The translations under genes and the position numbers were made by a program. The notes below the pieces were generated by a model. It searched no databases. It saw only the letters and a list, made by a program, of their open reading frames with translations, and was not told the origin of the DNA. Below, in pieces: positions 15,338-23,684 of a DNA stretch of 32,062 bases. The DNA is from Muribaculaceae bacterium (GTDB lineage: Bacteria; Bacteroidota; Bacteroidia; Bacteroidales; Muribaculaceae), in the NCBI GenBank assembly GCA_022511505.1, contig JAFLTK010000345.1, forward strand, positions 1-32,062, given 5' to 3'. Every line of letters begins with the position of its first letter. Position 1 is the first letter of the stretch.

Positions 15338-15460
15338 TTACTGACGTGCGACTGAAAAATCAATATCTCCTAATATATGAGTAGTGTCATAAGCAGAGAA
15401 CCAATCCTTTGCGATCAGGTTTTTCAATTCCTCTTCTCGAATGTTTTTGGGATAAGTCAT
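15338..15460 (-). pseudogene. 40-codon gene stub, possibly N-terminus of a restriction-modification protein
   Basis: An ATG at 15460 opens MTYPKNIREEELKNLIAKDW and stops after 40 codons. The composition is protein-like (charged helix, then YDTTHILGDIDF), and this opening resembles, from memory, the first residues of some large Bacteroidales DNA methylase/endonuclease proteins. No continuation is found in any frame before the aguB end. I treat it as the leftover 5' end of a deleted gene. The family call is weak. Confidence 0.35.
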
Positions 15461-15496
15461 AATTTTAATTAACACAAAGTATTACACAGAAAATTT

Positions 15497-17908
15497 TTAG
15501 AACTCGACGGAGAGGCGGACGTTCAGTTGGCGGCGGGTGAGGTAGTTGGGGACGGCATATTGTATCTCGTTGACGTCGGTTACCCAGTAGTAACTGGAGA
15601 CGTTGGAGATGTCAAGCAGGTTAAAGCAGTCGAGCCCAATCCATGCGCTTTTGATGTGACGCAGGAAGCCGCGGCGGGTTGCGCCCTGTTCGAGCGGCGA
15701 GAGGAGCGCATAACTGAGACCGATGTCGACACGCTTGTAGGCGGGAGTTCGGAAATAGCCTTTGTCGCGCGACGAGCGTGGTGCAGTCACGGGGAGGCCG
15801 TCAGAGAAAATGCCGCGCAGACTGAATTTAAGTTTGGGCCATTTGGGGAAATAGTCGGTAAAATAGAGCGCGAAACTGTAGCGTTGGTCGCTTGGTCGCG
15901 GGACCTTGACGCCGTTGAGTGTTTCTTGGGTCTTCATCAACGAGAAACTTATCCAACTGTCGCTCCCCGGGACAAATTGCCCGTAGAGTTTGAAATCAAG
16001 TCCGGCCGCAAACCCGTTGGTTTCGTTAAGGCCTGAGTAGACGAGTTTTAGGTTGTCGATTTCATAGGGAATAATGTTTGACAGCGCTTTGTAGTAGGCC
16101 TCGGCGGTCAGTTTGAACGGGCGATTGAGGGCGCGGAACGTATAGTCGCTTCCGGCGATGAACTGCAACGACCGCTGGGATTTGATATTGGTGTTTAGAA
16201 CGATGTTTGTATTGCCGTCAACGTCGACAACCGGCATTCGATACTCCTTATAAAATGGCGATTGATAATATAAGCCGGTTGCAAAGCGGAAAGTCCAGCG
16301 CGGGTTTTGGTCGGGCACGAGGCCGAGGCTGATGCGCGGCGACAGCAACCATTCTTTGTTGAAACTCCAATAACTCAGTCTGAGGCCGCCGTTGATTGAC
16401 AGGTAGCCGAGCCCGGTCTGCAACTTATAGGTATCCATGGCAAACATCGACAGGCGCGTCGACGACACGTCGTGGTGGGAACTGAGGCTGTAGATGACTT
16501 TTACAAGGTTGGGGTCATGGGGGAGGGAATAACCGGCCGAGTCGCGCTTCTCCCACTCGCTCGTGCGGTCCATAATCTTCTCGCCGGCTATCGAGAGCCC
16601 GTAGGCAATCGAGTGGCCGTTGACGCCGGTAGTTCCGCGAAGTGCAAGTTGCATCACGCTCGCTTTCAGTCGGTTGCGCGCATGTTCCATATAGCGCCCC
16701 ACCCCGAGTTCGCCGCCAACCTCGCCGGTGCCTGCCTGGTCAAGCCAATACTCGCCCGAGATGTCATAACTGACAAGTTCGTTGGTCAGATAACCCGAAC
16801 CGAGGAGGGTGAACACGGTCGACTTGGACGGGAAATATTGCAGTGAAAGTGCACCGAAATAGGTCTCAAACTTATCTTTCTCATGTCCGTCAAAATAGAC
16901 CTTAAACTGCTTGGCGTCGGTCGACGTGCCGAAGTTGGTCGTGCGGTCCTGAGGCGTGAACTTATAGTTGTTGATGGCGATGTTGCCAAGGAACGACACC
17001 TTGAAACGCGACGATGGCGAGAAAATCAGATTTGTCTGATAATCAAAGAAATTGGGGTCATACTCGCCGCGGGTCTCCATCGAACTCAACAGCGAACTGT
17101 TGCTCTTGTAGCGCACGCCGTGGAGTTGAGAAAACTTTTTTGACGACTGACCGAGAGCGATGCTTCCGCCCATCAGCGATGCCGACACCGAGCCCTCGAA
17201 AGCCTCGGGCTGGCGATAGGTGATGTCGAGAACGCTTGACATCTTGTCGCTATACTCGGCCGAGAAACCGCCGGTTGAAAAACCGATTGCACCGACCATG
17301 TCGGGATTGATAATCGACAGACCCTCTTGTTGGCCCGACGAAATCAACTGCGGGCGATAAACCTCTACACCGTTGAGATATACCGAATTTTCGTCAAACG
17401 TACCGCCGCGCACCGAGTATTGGCTCGACATCTCGTTTGATGAATTGACGCCGGCCATGGTCGTGATGAGCGACTCAACACCGTTGCCGCTTACGTCGGG
17501 CTGGCGCTTGAGTTCGTCAATCGAGATTTTGCCCATAGTCGAGGTTTCCTTGCGATATTCAGTAACTTCGAGTTCGCCAAGCACATTGCTGTTGTCCATC
17601 AGCCGCACGTTTAGCGTCACGTCGCCTTGTGGCTCGATGAGCGTCCGCGTCACCTCCTTGAATCCGATGCAGGCAACGTGGACTTTGATTGTGTCGCTGT
17701 AGGCCGTCGACAGTTGATAAGTGCCGTCGAGCCCCGTGCTTGTGCCTATAGCAGTGCCGCCAATTCTGACGGTCGCAAACTCAATAGGTTGATCTTGTTC
17801 GTCGGTCACCTTGCCCTGGATTTTGACGCGCGACGGCGCCGCCACGGCAACCATTGATACGACCATCACGAGCAGAAGACAGATATATTTGAGAAAAATA
17901 TGTTTCAT
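15497..17908 (-). CDS. TonB-dependent outer-membrane receptor with carboxypeptidase-type N-terminal domain
   Basis: 803 residues. There is a signal peptide (about 1-23, ending VAVAA), then a CarboxypepD_reg-like beta domain (about 28-110: KIQGKVTDEQDQPIEFATVRI), a plug domain (about 125-235, with VESLITTMAGVNSSNEMSSQYSVRGG and DNSVYLNGVEVY-type motifs), and a beta-barrel ending in the aromatic C-terminal residue Phe (LNVRLSVEF) needed for outer-membrane assembly. Such receptors import large or scarce ligands using TonB energy. No SusD partner is next to it, so it is not a standard glycan-utilisation pair. The substrate is unknown. The gene is single, read convergently toward the aguB operon. 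A weak -7-like AATCTTTG lies about 20 bases before the ATG. Confidence 0.88.
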   Translation of the reverse strand: MKHIFLKYICLLLVMVVSMVAVAAPSRVKIQGKVTDEQDQPIEFATVRIGGTAIGTSTGLDGTYQLSTAYSDTIKVHVACIGFKEVTRTLIEPQGDVTLNVRLMDNSNVLGELEVTEYRKETSTMGKISIDELKRQPDVSGNGVESLITTMAGVNSSNEMSSQYSVRGGTFDENSVYLNGVEVYRPQLISSGQQEGLSIINPDMVGAIGFSTGGFSAEYSDKMSSVLDITYRQPEAFEGSVSASLMGGSIALGQSSKKFSQLHGVRYKSNSSLLSSMETRGEYDPNFFDYQTNLIFSPSSRFKVSFLGNIAINNYKFTPQDRTTNFGTSTDAKQFKVYFDGHEKDKFETYFGALSLQYFPSKSTVFTLLGSGYLTNELVSYDISGEYWLDQAGTGEVGGELGVGRYMEHARNRLKASVMQLALRGTTGVNGHSIAYGLSIAGEKIMDRTSEWEKRDSAGYSLPHDPNLVKVIYSLSSHHDVSSTRLSMFAMDTYKLQTGLGYLSINGGLRLSYWSFNKEWLLSPRISLGLVPDQNPRWTFRFATGLYYQSPFYKEYRMPVVDVDGNTNIVLNTNIKSQRSLQFIAGSDYTFRALNRPFKLTAEAYYKALSNIIPYEIDNLKLVYSGLNETNGFAAGLDFKLYGQFVPGSDSWISFSLMKTQETLNGVKVPRPSDQRYSFALYFTDYFPKWPKLKFSLRGIFSDGLPVTAPRSSRDKGYFRTPAYKRVDIGLSYALLSPLEQGATRRGFLRHIKSAWIGLDCFNLLDISNVSSYYWVTDVNEIQYAVPNYLTRRQLNVRLSVEF

Positions 17909-18049
17909 TATTGTGTTGAAAGCAAAGATTCTAAAAGCCCGGCCACATTTGCGCCGCGGCTACACATTAGTTAATAACGTGATAACATACCCAAAAATTA
18001 CATCCACCCCCAACTTTCCCAATTTTCCATAAAAAATAATGATTGATTT

Positions 18050-18079
18050 TTTGTGGTTTATAAAAAGTTTGTATATTTG
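18050..18079 (+). promoter_or_regulatory. Promoter upstream of the HTH gene
   Basis: TTTG (18050-18053), an 18-base spacer and TATATTTG (18072-18079) closely match the Bacteroidales promoter. The start would be about 30 bases before the small ORF at 18110. Confidence 0.65.
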
Positions 18080-18109
18080 CAAAGTTAATTTATAAGTTAA
18101 TTTTCCAAA

Positions 18110-18199
18110 ATGACGCAGAATTATTATTTGGAATTAATAGAGGAGCATAACGCTGTTAATTTTTATAGCATTCATCTGGATGGGAAATCTAAATTTTAG
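18110..18199 (+). pseudogene. 29-codon ORF, probably a truncated toxin gene ahead of the HTH antitoxin
   Basis: ATG at 18110, TAG at 18197-18199. The peptide (MTQNYYLELIEEHNAV, then NFYSIHLDGKSKF) reads like the first strand-helix of a RelE/HigB-like toxin and then stops. It lies directly behind a good promoter and five bases before the HTH gene, the place a toxin gene would take in a HigBA-type operon. Alternatively it is a short leader ORF controlling the HTH gene. Confidence 0.5.
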
Positions 18200-18204
18200 C
18201 AGAA

Positions 18205-18474
18205 ATGAAACGAAGTAATATTATCGAAAAAAGACGTTCTATGGTATCGCCTCTGATTAAGAGGGAGGTAAATCTATCTTTTGAGATAGTAGATAGGATT
18301 CATGCAATCCTTGATGCAAGAGGGTTAAAGCAAAAAGACCTTGCCACAATGTTGCACAAGAACGAGTCTGAAATTAGCAAATGGATGCGTGGCACACATA
18401 ATTTCACACTGGACACTATCTGCATGATAGAAGAAGCCCTAGGCGTAGAGATTCTACAAGTGGTGCCGGTGTAA
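18205..18474 (+). CDS. Xre/Cro-type HTH protein, orphan antitoxin-like
   Basis: 89 residues with a classic helix-turn-helix in the C-terminal half: ARGLKQKDLATMLHKNESEISKWMRG, followed by NFTLDTICMIEEALGVEIL. The N-terminal 35 residues are a charged helix (MVSPLIKREVNLSFEIVDRI), the layout of small Bacteroidetes antitoxins such as HigA. It presumably binds DNA near its own promoter. No intact toxin is present; the 29-codon ORF just upstream may be its remnant. The gene is AT-rich compared with the receptor and EpsG genes beside it. The start is the first ATG. Confidence 0.8.
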   Translation: MKRSNIIEKRRSMVSPLIKREVNLSFEIVDRIHAILDARGLKQKDLATMLHKNESEISKWMRGTHNFTLDTICMIEEALGVEILQVVPV

Positions 18475-18500
18475 AACACCCTTTAGCGAATAGTTTATTG

Positions 18501-18520
18501 AGCCGTTATATTGCGCGGCT
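18501..18520 (+). terminator. Possible weak intrinsic terminator after the HTH gene
   Basis: AGCCG (18501-18505) pairs with CGGCT (18516-18520), and a T-rich run (TTTGGTATTTTTT) follows. The stem is only five bases, so it is marginal. Confidence 0.35.
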
Positions 18521-18565
18521 TTTGGTATTTTTTGGCAGGGGGATGGTATATTCAAAAAAATACGC

Positions 18566-18573
18566 TACCTTTG
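18566..18573 (+). promoter_or_regulatory. -7 promoter box of the EpsG operon
   Basis: TACCTTTG matches TAnnTTTG about 30 bases before the GTG start at 18603. No -33 TTTG at the right distance is seen. Confidence 0.5.
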
Positions 18574-18602
18574 CACACATATTTATCAAACCATGAAATA
18601 AC

Positions 18603-19826
18603 GTGCAAGCCGAACTATACTTTTTGAGATTGCAAGATGCGCCGGTGTGGAACATCGCCTATCAGGTGTTCTTCCACTTGCTGTATCTGGCAGTTATCAT
18701 ATACTTGCTCTGTCCCGCGATGCGCCGTCGTGACCGTATTGTGGCCCCCGAGTATTTCAACAAAGGCAAGTGGCAACGCCTGTTACCGGGATTGTTTCTT
18801 GCCGTTGTCACATGGATTTTTATAGGCTTCTACCCTACCGACATTCCAAGCGACCGCGTCATCTATGCGCGGCAGTTACAGACGATTATAGATGGCGGCA
18901 GTTTTTCTACAAGGGATTATGGAGGGCAAGAGACACTTAGCATGCTCGGAACATTTGACCCGTTATATCGTTTCTTAGTTCTACACGTATCACCCTATAT
19001 TGGGTCGGTCGTTGTTTTTATGGCGATATGGGGGTTGATTTACGTGGGGTGTTATTATGAGGCGTGTCGTCGCATGGCTCCCGACCACGTTTTTCTCCTT
19101 TTTCTGGTAGTAGCCGGTAGTCTGTTTTTCTTTGGTTACGGTGTCAGCGCGTTGAGACAAGGCGTTGGCGAGGCGTTGGTTTTATTGGCATTTGTGTTGC
19201 CCCGGCGACGATGGTGGCTGACACTCTTGCTGATGATATGCGCTGTCATGATACATTTCTCGTTGCTATTGCCGTGTATCGCGTTCTGGATTGGATCCAA
19301 TTTTAAGCGCACCGACATCCTTTGCTATATTTGGCTTGCGGTCGCCGTCCTGTCATTTTTCATTGGCCCGCTTGTGACGAAGTTCATTCTTTCGATGCCG
19401 AGTATTGACCCCCGAGTAGAGGCATATTTAGACCCGAACGGCGGAGGCTATGACCTTAGTTATTTCATAGGATTCAGACTCGATTTCATTCTCTACTCGG
19501 CGATTGCGATCGTGGCAGGCATTTATTACATTTATCGTCGCAAATATGACGACGCCGTCTATACATCGTTGATTAACACCTATCTGCTGATAATGACGGC
19601 ATGGCTATTCCTGATTCGCATCCCGTATACCGACCGAATTGCCCATCTTGGCTGGATGCTTGCCCCGGTAATTCTTTTCCTGCCACTATTGGGCCGCAAA
19701 CAACTGACGACTGCCCCGGCATCGGCCCCGGCGATTGACCGTGTGCTGACACCTCAAGTGATAATGGTCCTGATGATGGTAATGCAGTTGACGCTCAAAT
19801 ATGTCCACATTCGCTTAGTTTTCTAA
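18603..19826 (+). CDS. EpsG-family polysaccharide polymerase/membrane protein
   Basis: 407 residues with about ten membrane segments; the first begins near residue 20 (VFFHLLYLAVIIYLLC). The loop FYPTDIPSDRVIYARQL and later RQGVGEALVLLAF and MIHFSLLLPCIAFWI are typical of EpsG proteins, which are thought to polymerise repeat units of exopolysaccharides at the membrane. The start is taken as GTG at 18603: an ATG nine bases earlier leads straight to a stop (ATG AAA TAA), and no in-frame ATG comes before the first helix. A TTG slightly downstream is possible. It is followed by phosphatases and GDP-fucose genes, so the polymer may contain fucose. Confidence 0.82.
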   Translation: MQAELYFLRLQDAPVWNIAYQVFFHLLYLAVIIYLLCPAMRRRDRIVAPEYFNKGKWQRLLPGLFLAVVTWIFIGFYPTDIPSDRVIYARQLQTIIDGGSFSTRDYGGQETLSMLGTFDPLYRFLVLHVSPYIGSVVVFMAIWGLIYVGCYYEACRRMAPDHVFLLFLVVAGSLFFFGYGVSALRQGVGEALVLLAFVLPRRRWWLTLLLMICAVMIHFSLLLPCIAFWIGSNFKRTDILCYIWLAVAVLSFFIGPLVTKFILSMPSIDPRVEAYLDPNGGGYDLSYFIGFRLDFILYSAIAIVAGIYYIYRRKYDDAVYTSLINTYLLIMTAWLFLIRIPYTDRIAHLGWMLAPVILFLPLLGRKQLTTAPASAPAIDRVLTPQVIMVLMMVMQLTLKYVHIRLVF

Positions 19827-19844
19827 ACACTTATCCCAGCCACA

Positions 19845-20414
19845 ATGAACAGAGTTAAGTTGCTGATATCAGACTTTGACGGGACGCTTGTCGACACGTT
19901 TGAGCCCAATTATCTTGGATACCGCGACGCTTTTGAGGCGATGGGGATGAGCATCGACCGCGACACCTACCGTTCGTGTTTTGGCTTGCGATTTGACCGA
20001 TTTATGGAGCGAATGGGGATTAACGACGATGCCGTGCGCCGGCAGATTCGCGACCTCAAAACCGAGTTCTATCCCCGCTACTTTGACCGCTTCCGCGTCA
20101 ACCGCGTGTTGCTCAACCTGCTCGACGCCCATCATCGCGGCGGCGGACTGACTGCCATAGCCTCTACCGCACGCGTCGAGAATCTAATGAACGCCCTTGA
20201 CCACATCGGCGCACGCTCAACCTTTGACATTATCATCGCCGGCGAGCAAGTAAAAGACGGGAAGCCGTCGCCAGAGATTTATCTGACGGTGCTTGAGCAA
20301 GCCGGCGTTACAGCCGCCGAGGCGCTGATATTTGAGGACTCTCCCGTTGGAATTCAAGCAGCCGAGGCTGCCGGCATTGCCCATATCGTCGTAACTCCCT
20401 CTTACTTTGAATAG
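19845..20414 (+). CDS. HAD-superfamily phosphatase (phosphoglycolate phosphatase/beta-PGM-like)
   Basis: 189 residues. HAD motif 1 is ISDFDGTLVDTFEPN with nucleophile D10 and acid D12; an alpha-helical cap follows; motif 2 is TAIASTAR; motif 3 lysine is in KDGKPSPEIYL; motif 4 is LIFEDSPVGIQAAEAAGI. This subclass (subfamily IA) acts on small phosphorylated metabolites, including sugar phosphates; the substrate is unknown. It begins 18 bases after the EpsG gene, and the next HAD gene starts one base after its stop, so the two HAD proteins are produced together. Confidence 0.87.
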   Translation: MNRVKLLISDFDGTLVDTFEPNYLGYRDAFEAMGMSIDRDTYRSCFGLRFDRFMERMGINDDAVRRQIRDLKTEFYPRYFDRFRVNRVLLNLLDAHHRGGGLTAIASTARVENLMNALDHIGARSTFDIIIAGEQVKDGKPSPEIYLTVLEQAGVTAAEALIFEDSPVGIQAAEAAGIAHIVVTPSYFE

Positions 20415-20415
20415 C

Positions 20416-21093
20416 ATGGACGGCTCAAAAGTCGCTGTTTTCATGGACCTCGACGACACGCTGTTCAGCGAGGTCGACTATCTGCTGAGCGCCTATCGCG
20501 CCATTGCCGCCGAGGTCGACCGCCGCGGCGCTCTCGATGCTTCGATTGCTTTCGACGTTCTAAACGAGAACCGCGGGCATGCCGCCTTTGACCAACTGGC
20601 AAAGATGCAACAAGCGGTCACGGTCGACGAAATGCTACAAATTTACCGCTACCACACCCCCTGCATCTCCTTGCGCCCGGGTGTTGCCGAGACTCTCGAC
20701 GCCCTTAAAAGCCGCGGGACAACTATCGGCGTCATAACCGACGGCCGTCGTGGCACGCAAAGCGCCAAAATTAGCGCCCTCGGGTTGGAACGGTGGGTAG
20801 AGTCGCGTCTTGTCATCATCAGCGAGGCTGCCGGTGGCGACAAACTCAGCGGTATCCCGTTCCTTGAAGCCGAGCGTTTGGTAACAGGCCGAAAGTTCTG
20901 GTACATTGGCGACAATCCCGCTAAAGACTTTGTCGCGGCCAATGCTCGTGGCTGGACAACGGTCAGACTCACCCCTCCCGCCGAGGCCATTCATCGCGTC
21001 GACATCGACACGCTCTCGCCCGAGTTTTTACCCCGGTTCACCATCGAGCAAATAACCCGTTTGCCCGAATTGATAGATAATGTCGAGAAATAA
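20416..21093 (+). CDS. HAD-superfamily hydrolase (YjjG/nucleotidase-like)
   Basis: 225 residues from the ATG at 20416 (a TTG nine bases earlier overlaps the previous gene and is less likely). Motif 1 is VFMDLDDTLFSEVDYL with D10 and D12; motif 2 is IGVITDGRRGTQ; the lysine motif is in SEAAGGDKLSGIPFLEA; motif 4 is WYIGDNPAKDFVAANARGW. It resembles HAD proteins paired with sugar or nucleotide phosphate metabolism. It is not a close duplicate of its neighbour: the caps differ and the motifs diverge. The role in the fucose block is unproven; removing phosphate from a GDP-sugar pathway intermediate is one idea. Confidence 0.85.
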   Translation: MDGSKVAVFMDLDDTLFSEVDYLLSAYRAIAAEVDRRGALDASIAFDVLNENRGHAAFDQLAKMQQAVTVDEMLQIYRYHTPCISLRPGVAETLDALKSRGTTIGVITDGRRGTQSAKISALGLERWVESRLVIISEAAGGDKLSGIPFLEAERLVTGRKFWYIGDNPAKDFVAANARGWTTVRLTPPAEAIHRVDIDTLSPEFLPRFTIEQITRLPELIDNVEK

Positions 21094-21096
21094 TTG

Positions 21097-21104
21097 TAAC
21101 TTTG
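21097..21104 (+). promoter_or_regulatory. -7 promoter box of gmd
   Basis: TAACTTTG fits TAnnTTTG, immediately after the HAD gene stop and about 49 bases before the gmd ATG. There is no clear -33 element at 19-21 bases. Confidence 0.5.
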
Positions 21105-21152
21105 CATCGCCTCTCTCTACTTTAGCAGACCATAACACCTCAACACCGATAA

Positions 21153-22232
21153 ATGTCAACCAAAGTTGCCCTCATCACCGGCATCACGGGCCAAGACGGC
21201 TCCTATCTTGCCGAGTTTCTCCTAACCAAGGGGTATGAAGTTCACGGAATATTGCGTCGCAGTTCGTCTTTCAACACGGGTCGCATCGAGCACCTGTATC
21301 TCGACGAATGGGTTCGCGACATGCAACGCGGTCGTCGCATCAATCTCCACTATGGTGACATGACCGACTCGTCGTCACTCATCCGCATCATCCAAGAGGT
21401 CAAGCCCGACGAAATCTACAACCTCGCCGCCCAAAGCCACGTGAAGGTATCGTTTGACGTGCCCGAGTACACGGCCGATACCGACGCCGTCGGCACCTTG
21501 CGCCTCCTCGAGGCCGTACGCATCCTTGGCCGCGAGAATCAAACCAAGATTTACCAGGCAAGCACCAGCGAACTTTTCGGCCTCGTTCAAGAGGTGCCTC
21601 AGCGTGAGACCACCCCATTCTACCCGCGGTCGCCATACGCCGTCGCCAAACTCTACGCCTACTGGATTACCAAAAATTATCGCGAAAGTTACGGCATGTT
21701 TGCCGCCAACGGCATCCTGTTCAATCACGAGAGCGAGCGCCGCGGTGAGACATTTGTTACCCGCAAAATAACCCTGGCGGCCGCTCGCATAGCCGCCGGG
21801 TTACAGGATCGCCTATACCTCGGCAACCTCAACGCGCGCCGTGATTGGGGTTATGCGCCCGACTATGTCGAGTGCATGTGGCTCATTCTCCAGCAGGAGA
21901 AGGCCGATGACTTTGTGATTGCCACCGGCGAGTATCACACCGTTCGCGAGTTCACCACACTCGCCTTCAAGCGCGTAGGCATCGACCTCGACTGGCAGGG
22001 CGAAGGCATCGACGAGAAAGGCATCGACCGCGCCACCGGCCGCGTCATCGTCAGCGTCGACCCGCGTTTCTTCCGCCCCGCCGAGGTAGAGCAACTGCTC
22101 GGCGACCCGTCAAAGGCGCGTCGAGTCCTTGGATGGAATCCTCGCAAAACATCGTTTGAAACACTCGTCAACCGTATGGTTGACAGCGATGTCCAACTAA
22201 TCAGCCGCGCCGACAATGAACCGAAATTCTAA
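21153..22232 (+). CDS. gmd: GDP-mannose 4,6-dehydratase
   Basis: 359 residues, full length. It converts GDP-D-mannose to GDP-4-keto-6-deoxymannose, the first step to GDP-L-fucose, in the cytoplasm with bound NADP. The cofactor motif is GITGQDGSYL (10-19), HGILRRSSSFNTGRI follows, the catalytic triad is T138, E140 (ASTSELFG) and Y162/K166 (SPYAVAK), and the NHESERRGETFVTRKI stretch is diagnostic for GMD. The last 17 bases overlap the start of fcl, so the two enzymes are translationally coupled. Confidence 0.97.
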   Translation: MSTKVALITGITGQDGSYLAEFLLTKGYEVHGILRRSSSFNTGRIEHLYLDEWVRDMQRGRRINLHYGDMTDSSSLIRIIQEVKPDEIYNLAAQSHVKVSFDVPEYTADTDAVGTLRLLEAVRILGRENQTKIYQASTSELFGLVQEVPQRETTPFYPRSPYAVAKLYAYWITKNYRESYGMFAANGILFNHESERRGETFVTRKITLAAARIAAGLQDRLYLGNLNARRDWGYAPDYVECMWLILQQEKADDFVIATGEYHTVREFTTLAFKRVGIDLDWQGEGIDEKGIDRATGRVIVSVDPRFFRPAEVEQLLGDPSKARRVLGWNPRKTSFETLVNRMVDSDVQLISRADNEPKF

Positions 22233-23289
22233 GATTTATGTTGCCGGACATCGCGGGCTTGTCGGTTCGGCAATTTGGGACAATCTCATCGCCCGCGGCT
22301 ATACAAACCTCGTTGGACGCACTCATGCCGCGCTCGACTTGCTTGACCCGGTCGCCGTCCGCAACTTCTTTGATGCCGAGCAGCCCGACGTTGTCATCCT
22401 CGCCGCCGCCCACGTTGGCGGCATCATGGCCAACAACACCTATCGCGCCGATTTCATCTACCAAAATCTCCAGATACAGCAAAACGTCATCGGCGAGAGT
22501 TTCCGCCACGGCGTTAAAAAGTTACTGTTCCTCGGAAGCACCTGTATCTACCCGCGCGACGCCCGTCAGCCTATCACCGAAGACGAATTACTGACTTCAC
22601 CACTCGAATACACCAACGAGCCATACGCCATCGCCAAGATTGCCGGACTGAAAATGTGTGAAAGTTTCAACTTGCAGTATGGCACTGACTATATTGCCGT
22701 TATGCCCACCAACCTTTACGGTCCGCGCGACAATTTCCACCTTGCCAACTCCCATGTACTCCCCGGCATGATGCGCAAGATGCACCTTGCCCGAGCACTT
22801 GCCGAGAGCGACTATGATGCCATCCGTGCCGACCTCGCCGCGCGCCCCGTCGACAACATTGGAGGCGACGCCACCGTCGAGCAAATCAACGCCACGCTCG
22901 CCCGATATGGCATCTACCCCGACCGTCTTGAACTGTGGGGCTCGGGACGCCCTTTGCGCGAATTTCTTTGGAGCGAAGACATGGCCGACGCATCGGTCCA
23001 CATCCTTGAGAACGTCACGTTCGACGACCTGCGCGGCGACTCATCCCAACCGCGCAACTGCCACATCAACATCGGCACCGGCATCGAAATCACCATCGCC
23101 CAACTCGCTGACAAAATCGCTAATGCCATAGGCTACCGAGGCCGCATCTGCTGGGACAGCACCAAGCCCGACGGTACAATGCGCAAACTCTGCGACGTCA
23201 GCCGTCTCCACACCCTTGGCTGGCACCACACAGTCGACATCGACACCGGCATCACCCGCCTCTACCGCTGGTATCTCACCACCATCTAA
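22216..23289 (+). CDS. fcl: GDP-L-fucose synthase
   Basis: 357 residues of the bifunctional 3,5-epimerase/4-reductase that makes GDP-L-fucose from the GMD product with NADPH. The cofactor motif is VAGHRGLVGSA (9-19), then LFLGSTCIYPRD with the catalytic Ser, and PYAIAKIAGLKMCESFN with the catalytic Tyr and Lys, followed by PTNLYGPRDNFH. The stretch AESDYDAIRADLAARP through QINATLARYGI, just before LWGSGRPLREFLW, makes it longer than the E. coli enzyme (about 320 residues), as in other Bacteroidetes homologues. It ends the + strand operon; the next gene converges on it. Confidence 0.95.
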   Translation: MNRNSKIYVAGHRGLVGSAIWDNLIARGYTNLVGRTHAALDLLDPVAVRNFFDAEQPDVVILAAAHVGGIMANNTYRADFIYQNLQIQQNVIGESFRHGVKKLLFLGSTCIYPRDARQPITEDELLTSPLEYTNEPYAIAKIAGLKMCESFNLQYGTDYIAVMPTNLYGPRDNFHLANSHVLPGMMRKMHLARALAESDYDAIRADLAARPVDNIGGDATVEQINATLARYGIYPDRLELWGSGRPLREFLWSEDMADASVHILENVTFDDLRGDSSQPRNCHINIGTGIEITIAQLADKIANAIGYRGRICWDSTKPDGTMRKLCDVSRLHTLGWHHTVDIDTGITRLYRWYLTTI

Positions 23290-23339
23290 ACCCAATCCCC
23301 CGAAAATACTTATATAGCAATTTGTTGTAAACGGGGTGG

Positions 23340-23642
23340 TTAATCGAGGGCGATGAGGTGGAAGGAGACGGGGCGGAAGCCGTCGTTGCAACTGAGCATG
23401 GCGCTGGTGGGGTTTTTCATCCAGCCGTTATAGAAGTTGCCGCCGCCACGGGCGAGTTCCTCAACAAATGGCTGCAAGGTTTTCCATGCCTCGGGGCAGA
23501 AGCCCTCGGGGCGCTCGGCATCGCGACTTATCCACGTCTGTCCCTCGACGACGTCACAGGGATTGTCGAGCGGGTTCTCGTAAAGGGCTATAAGGTCGTC
23601 ATATCGGGCTACTCGTGCGGCAGTTATCTTAACATCTTTCAT
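23340..23642 (-). CDS. TIGR04076-family small protein
   Basis: 100 residues. The pattern VVEGQTWISRD, RPEGFCPEAWKTL, then NFYNGWMKNPTSAMLSCNDGFRPVSFHLIAL matches what I recall of the TIGR04076 family (about 85-100 residues, biochemical role unknown). It is cytoplasmic with no membrane segment. It starts with KITAARVARYDDL, the usual beta-strand opening. It is convergent with fcl (51-base gap) and 42 bases downstream of the AAA-associated gene, though it is GC-rich while that pair is AT-rich, so it is probably an independent resident gene. Confidence 0.8.
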   Translation of the reverse strand: MKDVKITAARVARYDDLIALYENPLDNPCDVVEGQTWISRDAERPEGFCPEAWKTLQPFVEELARGGGNFYNGWMKNPTSAMLSCNDGFRPVSFHLIALD

Positions 23643-23684
23643 GACAGAATTGGGCTTGCGGGCGCGTGTTGAAGTTTACGGAAT

